DNA of 64,000 nt from Luscinia megarhynchos (Eukaryota > Chordata > Aves > Passeriformes > Turdidae), in NCBI GenBank assembly GCA_034336665.1, contig JAPFBE010000002.1:7176146-7240145 (forward strand), written 5' to 3'. The notes under the pieces are model-generated. The model worked only from the letters and a program-made list of their open reading frames with translations. It searched no databases and was not told the DNA's origin. Below, in pieces: positions 39,505 through 50,235 of this stretch (position 1 is the first letter of the stretch; each line of letters begins with the position of its first letter). A program made the position numbers and the translations under genes.

Positions 39505-40439
39505 CCTGGCATCCAGCCAGGATCAAACCACCAGAGTATTTCTCTGTAATAATTTAGAAACCATACCTGTGTTAATAGTGCATGCAGCCACAATTTACTA
39601 GTGAAACACATGTGTGAGAACACATGTATGCATATATCTACATGTGAAGTGGGATGAAGAGCCCTTTCTTCTCCCAATGATTTACTTGTCTCTGATTTTT
39701 CCCTGGGTTTTTGGAGAGCATGGACTCATACACACAAGAATGCACTGTTGTTATTAAGTTTATCATAATAATCCTATGCACAGATAATGAGGGAACAATA
39801 AAGATTACAAAAATATATGTTCATCCACATTTTATTTTAAATAAAGGTATAATCAAATGCAATATGCTGACAGATTGCAACAGCGTATGTATTTTGGATA
39901 TACATGTCAGAATATGAAGAATATAGAAACAGTGTATAATTCTGCACATTCTTGAGTCTTGAGACTGAATTTGCTTTTCTAGATAATTGGATTATGTCTG
40001 GACAGGCATTTAATCAAACACATTTTCTGCAGTTTTACAGAGCAAAGCCTTTTCGTGGGAATAGCACAATCTAAATTACTTCTGAATTTAGCTGTATGTA
40101 TGTCAGATACTCTGTGTAATAGTTCTTATGATTGCTTTTTAAATATGTCATTATGGAGTCAGAAACTGATTTTTCCCTTTCATTTTCATTTTACCATGTT
40201 TTTATATGTGGAACTTGGAGAGCACGGTTTAGAGCATAGAAGTTGCCTTATGCTTATATTGGTGTGTTTGCTAGCCAGTGCAATGTTTTTAAAAGGCATA
40301 TCTTCAGTTTTTTGTGAGCAAAGGTTTTGTCTTGATTGGCAAACTGATAGTACATTACTAAGTAGGCAGCTTTTTGTCATGCTTTGGTTTATGTGGATCG
40401 TGGATTTTTCCCATTCTGTACCTAAGTATCCATTTTTTT

Positions 40440-40578
40440 GGTGGTGAATGGTGGCATATCTGGTTGGTGGCCAGTCATTAGTGGTGTTCCCCAGATCTTG
40501 GGTCCAGTTCTGTTCAGGTTGGACTTGATGATATCAGAGGTCTTTTCCTACCTTAATGGTTCTATAATTCTATCATTC
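40440..40578 (+). mobile_element. CR1 LINE fragment with internal deletion (RT joined to 3' tail)
   Basis: From 40443 one frame reads VVNGGISGWWPVISGVPQ then ILGPVLF, which is the reverse transcriptase segment normally written VVNG..[22 protein letters not shown] in CR1 ORF2. Immediately after, at about 40515, the sequence switches to the CR1 3' terminus: GTTGGACTTGATGATATCAG, TTTTCCTACCTTAATGGTTC, then TATAATTCTATCATTCTA as a degenerate tail. The whole fingers-to-thumb remainder and most of the 3' UTR are missing. It is inactive and in sense orientation to ITGA9. Confidence 0.85.
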
Positions 40579-41100
40579 TAAGTACTTTCTATAGTGGAGA
40601 AATGTGTAGCTGTACATAAACACATATGGGAATGTGTCACAGAGTAAAGCCTGGCCAAACAGCATAGCTGAAATGTGGCCATGCTCACAGTGAATGAGAG
40701 TCAGCTGACCTAACAGCTCTATGGGGGTAATGTATCTCAGTGATGTTTCCTGTATAGTTTTCTTGAAAAAATTAAGTTCAGCAGTTCTCAGCAAGCAGGA
40801 AAAAGAAATATTTAGTTAGCATAGTACAGTGAAAGTCAGTGTAAGTCTAACTGGTCTGTTAAAATGAGAGTATGGCAGCAAAGGAGGTGGAACTTCTCAC
40901 CACCTGCCCTGCACATCCCTTAAAAGATGGGAGGAACAAAAACACGATTCATTTTATTGGCTGGTTCTGAAAATTGTTTTGGGCCTAATCACTTGAGCTG
41001 AATGAACAATTCATGCTGTCTCTTTAACTTCTGAGGTGTGGTGCTCTAAAAATTTGCTGTAATAGCTTTTCAGTTAAGATAAAAGTTTATGAGAGAGTTG

Positions 41101-41138
41101 GAAATATCTAGTAAATAGAAATATCTAGTAAATAGAAA
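41101..41138. repeat. 17-bp tandem duplication
   Basis: GAAATATCTAGTAAATA occurs twice head to tail (41101-41117, 41118-41134), followed by the first four bases of a third unit. This is a perfect local duplication, probably recent or a replication slip. Confidence 0.9.
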
Positions 41139-42185
41139 CGTTTTTGTCTTTCCCTTTTTGCTCAAATATTTGCTGTCTTGGCTGGGATCAGTGAGCTATC
41201 TGTAAAATAGGTTCCATCCAGAGACAAGAAGGAATAGGTGAGAGGCTTTAACTAATCATGCAGAAATAGCCATTTTCTCAAAATAAGGAGCAAATCCAAG
41301 ATTTGAAGCCAGACTTGCTGGGTTTCAGGGTGAGATGTGCCTACAGCATTTACTAGTGAGATCATGGATTAAGACAGGAAATTTCTCCCTAATGCCAAAG
41401 GAAACTTTGTTTTTCCCTCTAGTTCTTTCTGTGAAATAACAGTTGAGGTTCCCCAACCCTGTTCCAAGTTTATTTTCTGGATCAATTTATTTTTAGAATA
41501 CAGGTCCAGATGCCCCCCTGCCCCTCATCTTCCTATGAGGATTTGTCTGTGTGAATGTCAGCATACTCAGGTAGGTAGTTTTCCTTGCTTGTTAAGCATT
41601 GGGATGGTGAGGGTCAATTGGTGAAACAGCAGTTCACAGAATTCATAATATGTGACATTCATATTTCCTGGTGTGGCTTGTTAGGGGAATATCTATGAGT
41701 TGAAAATAAAGGAAAATTTTCAGTCCCTGTGACATCTTTAAAGTAGACCTCTGCTGTACACACCTAATATCCTTTTATTCCATTTTATAATTTGATTTGA
41801 TACCCAGAATTCTTTAATCATTGCATTCAGGAGGTTAGATAAATGCTAGTTTCATGACAAGGTTTAGATAAGCAAGTCTGTATTGAGTCTATGACTCCCT
41901 CTCTGTAATATTTTTCCTAACAGGTAAGGATTGACAGTAATTTTCACATTATAGTTGCTGTTGATGCTGGTTTATCATTGACTTGGCCTTCATGTTATTC
42001 ACATTGTTACTTGCATTCCACCTGTGTTTGGAAATTTCTTACAAGAGAGTAAGTGTTTGAAGGTCGAGATCCAGAGCTGTTATGTTAGAAGAGTGAAGCC
42101 ATCATAATTTCTTTCCATCATGAACATCTTTTTCCTCCTTTTGAGTAATTACATCACTTTGCTTTGGCAAGTGGAGAACCATATG

Positions 42186-42217
42186 CAGAAGAGTTTCTGA
42201 CCAGAAGAGTTTCTGAC
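42186..42217. repeat. 16-bp tandem duplication
   Basis: CAGAAGAGTTTCTGAC is repeated exactly twice in tandem (42186-42201 and 42202-42217) in otherwise unremarkable intron sequence. Confidence 0.9.
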
Positions 42218-45200
42218 CCCAAGGGGCTTGCCTGAAGTTACCAAGTAAACTGTATTTTCATAAAGTGAAACAAAACTCTGAGAGGAGAAACTCCTTGAAA
42301 TGCACATGAAAATATTTCCTGTACCCATGATTGCTCTTTAAGCTATGGCCACCCATGCTAACTACTGCAGTCTATCTCCAGAGTTGCTATCAGTAGCAGG
42401 ATGATTTTTTTCCCCAGCTTGCAATGTACACTCACAGCTCACAAGAGGCACTGTGTGGTGGCCTGGTGCCACACTGAGTGCTGCCTCCACTGCCTAGGAA
42501 GCTGGCCTCAGGGGAGCAGTGCATCCTGACACCCTGTGCTTCCCCCTGTCCAATCCCTGGTTGTGCAGTACTGAGAGAGTTGGGAACTGATGGCTATGTT
42601 TGGAACTCATGAAACCGATGAGCAAAAGAAGAAACACCAAACCCCAAAACTGCAGGCTCAGTTTGTGAGATACTGAGATTTCTGATGGATTCCTGATGTG
42701 GATTCCTGTTGCCTTTGGCATTGGCTGTGGACTGATGGAGTTGGGGAAGGTCTGTGACTGGCAAGGTCCAGCCCAGAAACATGGAGGAAATACTGTCTGC
42801 TCAGTTACCAGAGAGGACTGCTGACAAAGACACAAAGCAGACATCAGACTGCTAGTTATCTATCTGAAGAAAAGAAAGGCTTAAAGGGCTTTCGAGGATG
42901 ATAGCCAGAACAACTTTTAGGAAGTATCTGAGGTAGATCAGACACACCATTTCAGTAATTTCAGATGATCTTGAATAATTGCATAGTGCCAGTGAATTCC
43001 CAGTCAGTAACACCACTAATCCTCTTTGTGTTCCTGCAATTTTAAAATATCCTACGAAGCACTATTTTAGAGGAAAGTGTGGTATCTGTGGAATTTTGTG
43101 TTAGAACAACTAAGCTGTGTGCACATGAGGAGGCCTCCAAGATTAAATTACTCTGAGCTGTACTTGCTGTCAGTCATAAGGAAACTCAGTCAGAGCCAGA
43201 TTTAAAAAAAAAAAATCCCGAGCCTTTTATGAGCTCAGGCATCCCTAATTGCACTGCATATGTGGATAACTGAGACTCACAGTCACAGTCTTTTGTATAT
43301 CAGTTGCTGTAGAAAGAAAGTGCATTAGTATGTTCAGGTGGTGGCTGTTTAATTAATTGGTACATCTTTATATCCTTGAAGCCCCAATGAAGGGATTTAG
43401 AGAACTGCGAGGCAGGGAGAGATAAGTAGGATCAAAATAAAAATTTTGCTTTCCAAACCCTAGAGAAACCCATGAATTCTTAATAGCACAGTTGAAGGGC
43501 TTAGACCAAGATCATGAAGAGTGATTTGAAGGAGCCATTTCAAACATCATCAAAGAGATGAGTCTTTATTTTAGGTTCCTGACATGTTTGTTCTACCCAG
43601 CTTTGCAAGCCACGTGTAGGAAGCAGATTACCAGCTGTGAACAGACATGTGTTTTGTGATATCTCCCAAAAGTAAGAAGTTCTTAAAATGCTGGTCAAGT
43701 CTATATAATTGTCCTGTTGTGTGGAACAAAATATCCAGATGTTCATCTAAGCTCTCATTTGGGAAAGTACCCCTTCTCACAAAAACTTTACATTGAAAGT
43801 GCTGAGGAATAAATATGCCTTTTAGTCAGGGTCCATGATAAGAATAAAAAACTGTACAAATCTAGCAAGTTTTCCCAGTGTCCAGTGTAAGCCTCTACCT
43901 TTGGTGCAGGTCAGAGCATTTCCAAATAGCTAGTGGGGATAGTTATAAAATGTATGTGCCAGACAGAATATAGTAGGTAGGTGCATAGTACCTAACTTTT
44001 GAGACTTAACATAGCATGAGGTGGACAGTGCAAACAGCCCTCCCTTATGGTATTTTCTCAGGATATTTGTTTTAAGACTTCTTCAATGAGGATGCCATTC
44101 ATGATCCTCTGTGGTGTTAAGTGCACCAGTTCACAGACAGGCATCATAGAACAAGAAAACTAATAACAACAAGGAAAGCAGCAACAAGAGTGTGTGCTCT
44201 GACAACAGATGAGGGGTTCCTCTGAACTCACTCTTGTCATTCTGCTTTTGTATCCTCTGGAAAACAAGCAGCATCACAGGAAAAAATCCTAACAATTAAG
44301 TAAATTTTCAACATCTTCAAAACAAGAGTGTTCTGCCAACATATTATCAAGACTTCCAGGACATTTTCTCATCAGTTCCAGAATGTATCTGCTAGTAGCC
44401 AAGATTTGCGAGGAGGATTTTTTGCAATTTAAACAACAGCAATAAAAAAGACCTTTAATTTGAGTATAGCTAAGGAAAGAGAAATATAAACTGCTGGGAA
44501 ATGTATTTTCTAGCAACTTGAGGTTTTTTCCCTTTTAAAATATACAGATTATTTTAATAATTCCTCAGTGAAGTTTCAATGCCTTTCATTGGTGGTTTTA
44601 ATCAAAAGTTCCTTAAAAATAGCGGGTAATCAGAAGAGTTTTTGTAAGTATGATGTGAACTCTGGCACAGATAGTCAGCAGTATTCAGCACAATACAGAA
44701 AGTACCTTTAGTTCATAAATCAATATAACTTTCTATTGAGAGCCACATCTGGCATATCCTTTTCACGTGTTTAGTATTGTTCTGTTGCATCTCCTTGTTG
44801 ACACTGCAGATGCAGTATCTACTTGTAGGCTGTGTGCTTAGAAAAGCAAAGAGCTAGCAGGTTATAAATGAGTGTTAGAATAGTTGAATTCACTCCTTGT
44901 CTGTGAGAACACTGGTGAATGCAAAGCAACACAAATGACCTGTACTTATATAAATGTTTGCTTTTGCTGATAGTCATAATATGGTAGAAGAGTCTTCAGA
45001 TAGGTAAAAGCCTGGTATTGGAGTACCAGTGTTGAAGGGCAGTTAATGGGCTGGGGAAGAGTACTTCAAGAAATGTTTTAGGCAAGGAACTTGCAACCAG
45101 TCATGGGTGGAAATGAATGGGGAGAAAGTTGAGGAAGTGGAGTGATGACTCTGGATTGATGCCAAGGCAAACATCAGTTCAGAGGAGTGATTCTACCTTT

Positions 45201-46249
45201 GGGGTAGAAATGAATGATGCTAAGGGTGGGAAAAATAAAAATCAAATATAAATATATGAACTGCCAGATCAGGCTCAGGAAGATTGGAGAGTTTTGGTTG
45301 GACATAAGTGAGGGAGAGAATGGTCAGGTTGTACTGGTTAGTCAGTAAGTCATCCCATTCAAACTGTGCAAGACTCAGGAAAAAACCCATATGGGGTCTG
45401 ATTTGAAAATGGTAAATCAAGATGAGGCTGAGGAAGTTTCAATGTCTTGAACTTGAGTGTTTCATTGCTCATGTTATAATGATGAGGAACCTTTTTTTTT
45501 CCTGTGATAAAGAGCTTTGAGAAACAAACTGTGAGCCAGCCTGGGCTTCGTATTTCTCATAACCAGGTCAACATTTGCAATGAAGTAATAATACAGTTAT
45601 TTGACTAATTAGCTGACTATTTATCTGGTTGACTGAGAGTATGTAACACTCTGAAGTGCTTCAGAAAGAAAGTTTTTCAGATAAAGCTTCACACTGTCTC
45701 GTTGGAAAGGAAATGGCCAACCCTTTTGGCTATCTTTTCTGAGCAAGCTAGGAACTGCTATGAAGCTCATGCAGTAAGCCAAGTTTTTCAAATGGGCTGT
45801 GTAGTCATAGGGGAAGCATTCTTCAATAAAAGCATGACATAACATCAGCAAGAAGTGGTATCTGCAATTTCTGTAAGCCCTGAGTTGCACTGCTGTTCCC
45901 TGATTGTAAGATAAGACAGCACCAACCCTTCAGCGTCCTGGAGCAGTGTGAAAATTGAGTTTAGAGAGCTGACCACCATAGGAAGCCACATAAAGAAACA
46001 GTTTTTCTCTCCCTCCAGAACAGCACAGTGAAATTGAAGACTGAAGCAAAACAGTGAGCAGTGAAGGAAAACCAAAATATTTACTCATTAGCTGAGTTTC
46101 TCCATCTTAATCACAGAGCAAGCCAAGAAGTCCATGGGAAAAGTTTTTCTGGGTAGCCTTGAATTTTACAATTTTGTGGGAGGCTGAACCAGTATGATGA
46201 AGCCAAACTTATTTCTGGTGTTTCCTAGCATTGAAAAGTTTTATTGTGC

Positions 46250-46480
46250 ACCATTACTGGAATCACTCATGCTGGAAGGGATCCATAGGGATCACTAAAT
46301 CCAGCTCCCTGTTCCTCATAGGACTCCCTAATTAAAGCTGTAACCTAGAGCACGGTCCAGATACTTTCTGGGCTCTGACAGGTTTGGTGCCCTGACCACT
46401 TTCCTGGAGAGCCTGTTGCTGTAATTGACCACCCTCTCAGGAAAATAACCTTTTCACACTCTCCATCTGAACTTCAGAAA
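46250..46480 (-). mobile_element. CR1 LINE, 3' end, antisense to ITGA9
   Basis: On the + strand the order is GGAAGGGATCCATAGGGATC, CAGGTTTGGTGCCCTGACCA, GGAGAGCCTGTTGCTG, and TTGACCACCCTCTCAGGAAA, then a stretch leading to CCATCTGAACTTCAG. This is the reverse complement of the last 200 or so bases of a bird CR1 element (the region usually containing GGCAGCCTGTTCCAGTG, ACCACCCTC and GTCCAACC). The tail side is at the low-coordinate end, where GAATCACTC replaces the standard tail. It is diverged and 5'-truncated. Confidence 0.83.
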
Positions 46481-48753
46481 TGTTGTATTAATATTAATCG
46501 TTAAACTGGACAGTATGCTAATGAAAGTCATTCCAGTCAATCTTCCTGCATCCGTTAAACTTTCCCAAGCAACAATGGCAAAACCAGTGAATTCAATGTT
46601 ATCTTGTCATTTCCTTTCACAGGCAGTAAAACCAAGGGCATCTGCCTGCCAGCTGTCTGGTCTGCAAAGGCATCAATGTCCAAAATGAAGAAAGGGTGCT
46701 CTTCTTCTGTTTTCAGTATGAGGGCTCTCTCAGTTATCCTGGTCTTTGACATCTCTGAAGGGATATGACCTCGAGGAGAGGAGACAGTCTCTTGGATCTG
46801 TCTGGTCACTGTCACCTTACTGGGCAGCTATGTAATTAGAAACCATCCCTGAAAGAACACAGGATGGGTGTTGATGGAAGAGAGTTCATAGTTTGCCCCA
46901 GTCAGCAAGGGACATTTGATTAACCCAGAAGCAAGAATGTTTTCAGAGGAAACAGCTGTGAAATTTTTCATTTGGTTATGCAGCTGCTCAGACTTTGTGT
47001 TCTCATGATCTCTGGAGAACCTTCCAGATTCCTGAGAGGAAGAGGCTAGTGAAAGGGATGCTTTGCCCATGAAGCACTTTTTTATCTATTTTGTGTTCAT
47101 TTAGAGGAGAAAATCTAGCACATAGGTGGATGGTAGCTCTGTACTCCTTAAGCTAGATATTTGATTTGCTAAGCAATGCCATCTTTCATATTTCCAGAAA
47201 TGGAAGCCTGCTAAAGATTGTAAGGAAGCAAATCCTTAGAGAAACTGAATGAGAAGGGCACTGCTCTGGCATTTTAGTAGTATTGGAGTAATTTCACTCC
47301 ATCAGGCATCTCCAGGTGTGCACTGATTTTCTCCTTATATTATTTTTGCTTCTCATGAAACTAGTGAAATACTCCCTGAGTCAGGTAAGAAAAGATAGAT
47401 AGTATTTGATCTATCATTTTCTAGAAGTATGTGCCCTGATTTGAACCATGATTTTGAAGCTAAATGTCTGTAGAGCACTAATGTGCTCAGGTCAGAATGT
47501 GAAAGGCATTTCCTGGAGATGCCTATAACCCAAGTCCATAGTTCAGGAAGCTCCTTCCACTTGTGCTTGTTCCAGCTGAGAATGTAACTTTTAAGTGCAT
47601 ATTTGAAGTAACTCAGGAAATGTACATGAGCATGAGCTTTGCAAACTGCTGTAAATACTGAAAATAGGTCAAGTAAATCATGTGCTCTGTGGCAAAGAGA
47701 TTCTCAGGTGCATGTCTGGAATAAAATTAATTTATAGATTGAGATATCTAAAATTTAGGCGTTTGTATTATAGCACATACCATAAGCACTATAGTTTGGG
47801 TGATGATCTAATCAACGGTAGGGCCTAGAAAGGGATCCAACCCAGTCTGAATTAAACACCTGCATTTGGTCTGCTGGACTGTTTAACATATCCTTTTACT
47901 ACCATGGGAGCAGTGGCATGTAAATCACATAGCAGCCACTTGATGTGTAGGCTCTTTAAAAGCATATATCAGTTTCCAGAGCTGAATCACACTCCTAAAG
48001 TTTAGTGAACTTAGATGAACTTGCCCACAGTGGCAAAGTATTAAACTGTTCCCTGATAATCTTGTAATGAGAACGTGCTCATCTGGAGCTAGGCACTGAT
48101 TATATGGAGCAATGAAACTCTCTGTTCACTAGAAGAAGTTCTGTTGTAGTGGAGTCACCAATCAAGCAGGATAATCTTTTGCATTTGAATAATTGACTGT
48201 CCATAGTCAATGTTTAGCATGAGGAGATGCTCATTCCTCTACTTTGTCTGTGCCACCACTGTCTCACTAAAGAAGGTTTGTATCCACACCAGCATGGCTC
48301 CTCTTGTGGACCAGAGCATTGAATGTCACCAGAACCAGATTAGCTTTCTCTTCTGCATCTGTGCATGGCATGATTTGGTCACTGTCTCCCAACACTGTTC
48401 TCTCTTTATGGTACAGGTACCTGGAAAAACCACCTTAGAAAACCTGTATTCTGGATCATTTTGAATGCTTTCTTTTAATAAATGGAGGGAAGAACTGTGT
48501 TATCCAAGAATTTGGGCTGATCCCCTGACTCCAATGTGTTTAGTAATGCAGTATTTCCTCATGATCTATCTCTTAGGCAAGGTTCTGATGGCTGTCTTCT
48601 TCCCAATGCTGGTCTGACTAATGTGGAATAAGGAAGTACAACACAGTGCTATAAAATATTTAATTTTCCATAGTACTTCACATTGCTATTTCTTAGCAAT
48701 CTTCTTTTTCTCCCCAAATCTGTAATCTCATGGTCTTTTTTATCTTCTTGCAG

Positions 48754-48840
48754 GAGGAGCTGGGCATTGCTTGTGAGTTACTGGAGTCAGATTTCCTCAA
48801 GTGCAGTGTGGGATTTCCTTTCATGAGATCCAAATCTACG
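48754..48840 (+). CDS. ITGA9: ITGA9 exon D (calf-1, 29 codons)
   Basis: The acceptor is TTTATCTTCTTGCAG and the donor ACG/GTAAAG, with phase 0 at both ends. It encodes EELGIACELLESDFLKCSVG then FPFMRSKST. The two cysteines in ACELLESDFLKC form the central calf-1 disulfide seen in all integrin alpha chains (LSC...VVC in alpha-V). From memory human ITGA9 reads EEMGISCELLESDFLKCSVG, so the block is nearly unchanged. The last residue before the splice junction is threonine here, where I recall lysine in human (SKSKYEF). That codon abuts the donor, which is otherwise normal. It is the first of five exons packed into about 11 kb. Confidence 0.96.
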
Positions 48841-50155
48841 GTAAAGTTGTGATATTTGCATTTGCAGAATAATGGTTCATTTACCTCTGTCTCCAAGGAG
48901 TGTCTGGAAAGCCAACTGCTCTGTTAAATGTCTGTGATAGATACTTTATCTAGCTTGCTAAGCCAGATATCCAAGCCTTTCACAATTACAGAGACTAGCT
49001 ATCCTCTATCCCATCAGACAGAGCCAATGGCAGTGCCCTGGGCTCTGCAATAAAATGGCTTTGAAAAATGGTGCAAGAGTTGCAGCTGTGAAAACCTTAC
49101 ATATTTCCTCTGCAGAAAATTAGAAAAGGACTCTCTGTCTCACTTATGTTGTCTCTGTAAGTTTTTGTCTTCTTTCACATTAAAGTGCATTATACAAATG
49201 ACAATGAAATGCACTAATGGCTTTTTCATCTTATGGTCTTCTGGTAGATTTTTTAAGGATGGTTTTGTTCTGTAAGAGAAGATACATTCTTTCATAATGT
49301 TTGAAAGCCCATCTGGGTTCTTTCTGCCACTAAAATGATCTATATAAATGACCAACCCAGAAAGGTGAGAAAATGAGGAATAACCTATGGATGGCCTGAA
49401 AAAAACGAGTCTGAAATTGTTCAGAAAGTTTCAATTTTAAAAGCAAATTCTTTCCATTTGAATTGATGTCTCCTTTGACCCAGCAAAAAAGTTTTTGTTT
49501 TCTGATTTTTTAATTGACTCTTTCTTGCTACTTTTGAAAAAGTAAAATACATTTTACATGAAATTGAAAAAATACGTGCAGTAGCAAAATATGATCTAAA
49601 TGTAAGAATGTAAGCCATTGAAAGCACAATGAATATGGACAATTTGTTTTATTTAGCCAAAGTCTGTTTTAGAGTTAGGCAGAAAAATAACATGGAGAAG
49701 TTATTCATCAAAGTAAAATTCTTATTTCAAAATTAGCACCTGTTTTCACCCATTATGATTGGTGTCCTGAATGCTGCTTTAGCTTGTGCCACTTGCTCCA
49801 AGTCTCCAAGTGCAGAGCTGTGGTGTGGCCTTTAATTCCCCCAAAAAATCTTTTTATCAGCAAATAACATGGTGCTGAGATAGTTTCAGGTAGTGATCCT
49901 CCTGTACTGGAAAACCCATTCCCAGGCAGATGATGCCCTCAAGAAATATCTTTGAAGGCAATTCTAATAAAGGCATTCTTTTAATGAAGCATTTGTAGTA
50001 TTTGAAAAGAAACACAACGACTAAGATTTAAAAGCTAATTTTCAGTAGAGGAAGCACTCTTCCATGTATCAAAATATGCTACTTTTGTACAATTAGCCCA
50101 GTAAAACATAAATAAAGTTTCAGACTTTGAAACAATATGCTTTTTCTTTGCACAG
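48841..50155 (+). other. ITGA9: Intron D-E (about 1.3 kb)
   Basis: The donor is GTAAAG and the acceptor CTTTTTCTTTGCACAG. This is the shortest intron in the window. It is AT-rich with no repeat or RNA gene I can identify. Confidence 0.9.
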
Positions 50156-50235
50156 TATGAGTTCAATGTGGTCTTTGACACAACCCACTTGACCGGCCAG
50201 GAAGAAACACTCACCTTCCTTGTCACTGCCCAAAG
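50156..50235 (+). CDS. ITGA9: ITGA9 exon E (calf-1)
   Basis: The acceptor is TTTCTTTGCACAG and the donor AAG/GTAAGG. The exon has 80 nt, entering in phase 0 and ending with two bases (AG) of a serine codon. It encodes YEFNVVFDTTHLTGQEETL then TFLVTAQ. This is the pair of strands in calf-1 that corresponds to the GLRFSVHQQS...FDLQIQSSN segment of alpha-V. VTAQS followed by GN (in exon F) is the equivalent of QIQSSN. Human ITGA9, as I recall it, has YEFSVIFDTSHLSGEEEVL, so changes are conservative. No glycosylation sequon is present in this exon. Confidence 0.95.

Larger units (their letters stand above)
29848..48753 (+). other. ITGA9: Intron C-D (about 18.9 kb)
   Basis: Donor GTAAGA is at 29848 and acceptor TTCTTGCAG ends at 48753. 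This is the largest intron in the window and the richest in mobile-element remains, which are listed separately: CR1 3' ends near 32365, 35690, 40440 and 46250, the LTR at about 38509-39504 and the LTR-like repeat at about 34135-34590. A 20-base A-run, two short tandem duplications and a few AT-rich simple stretches (about 35405-35460, 36900-36985) are also present. The remaining sequence, including 40600-46200 and 46500-48750, contains nothing I can name beyond those short duplications. Confidence 0.82.
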
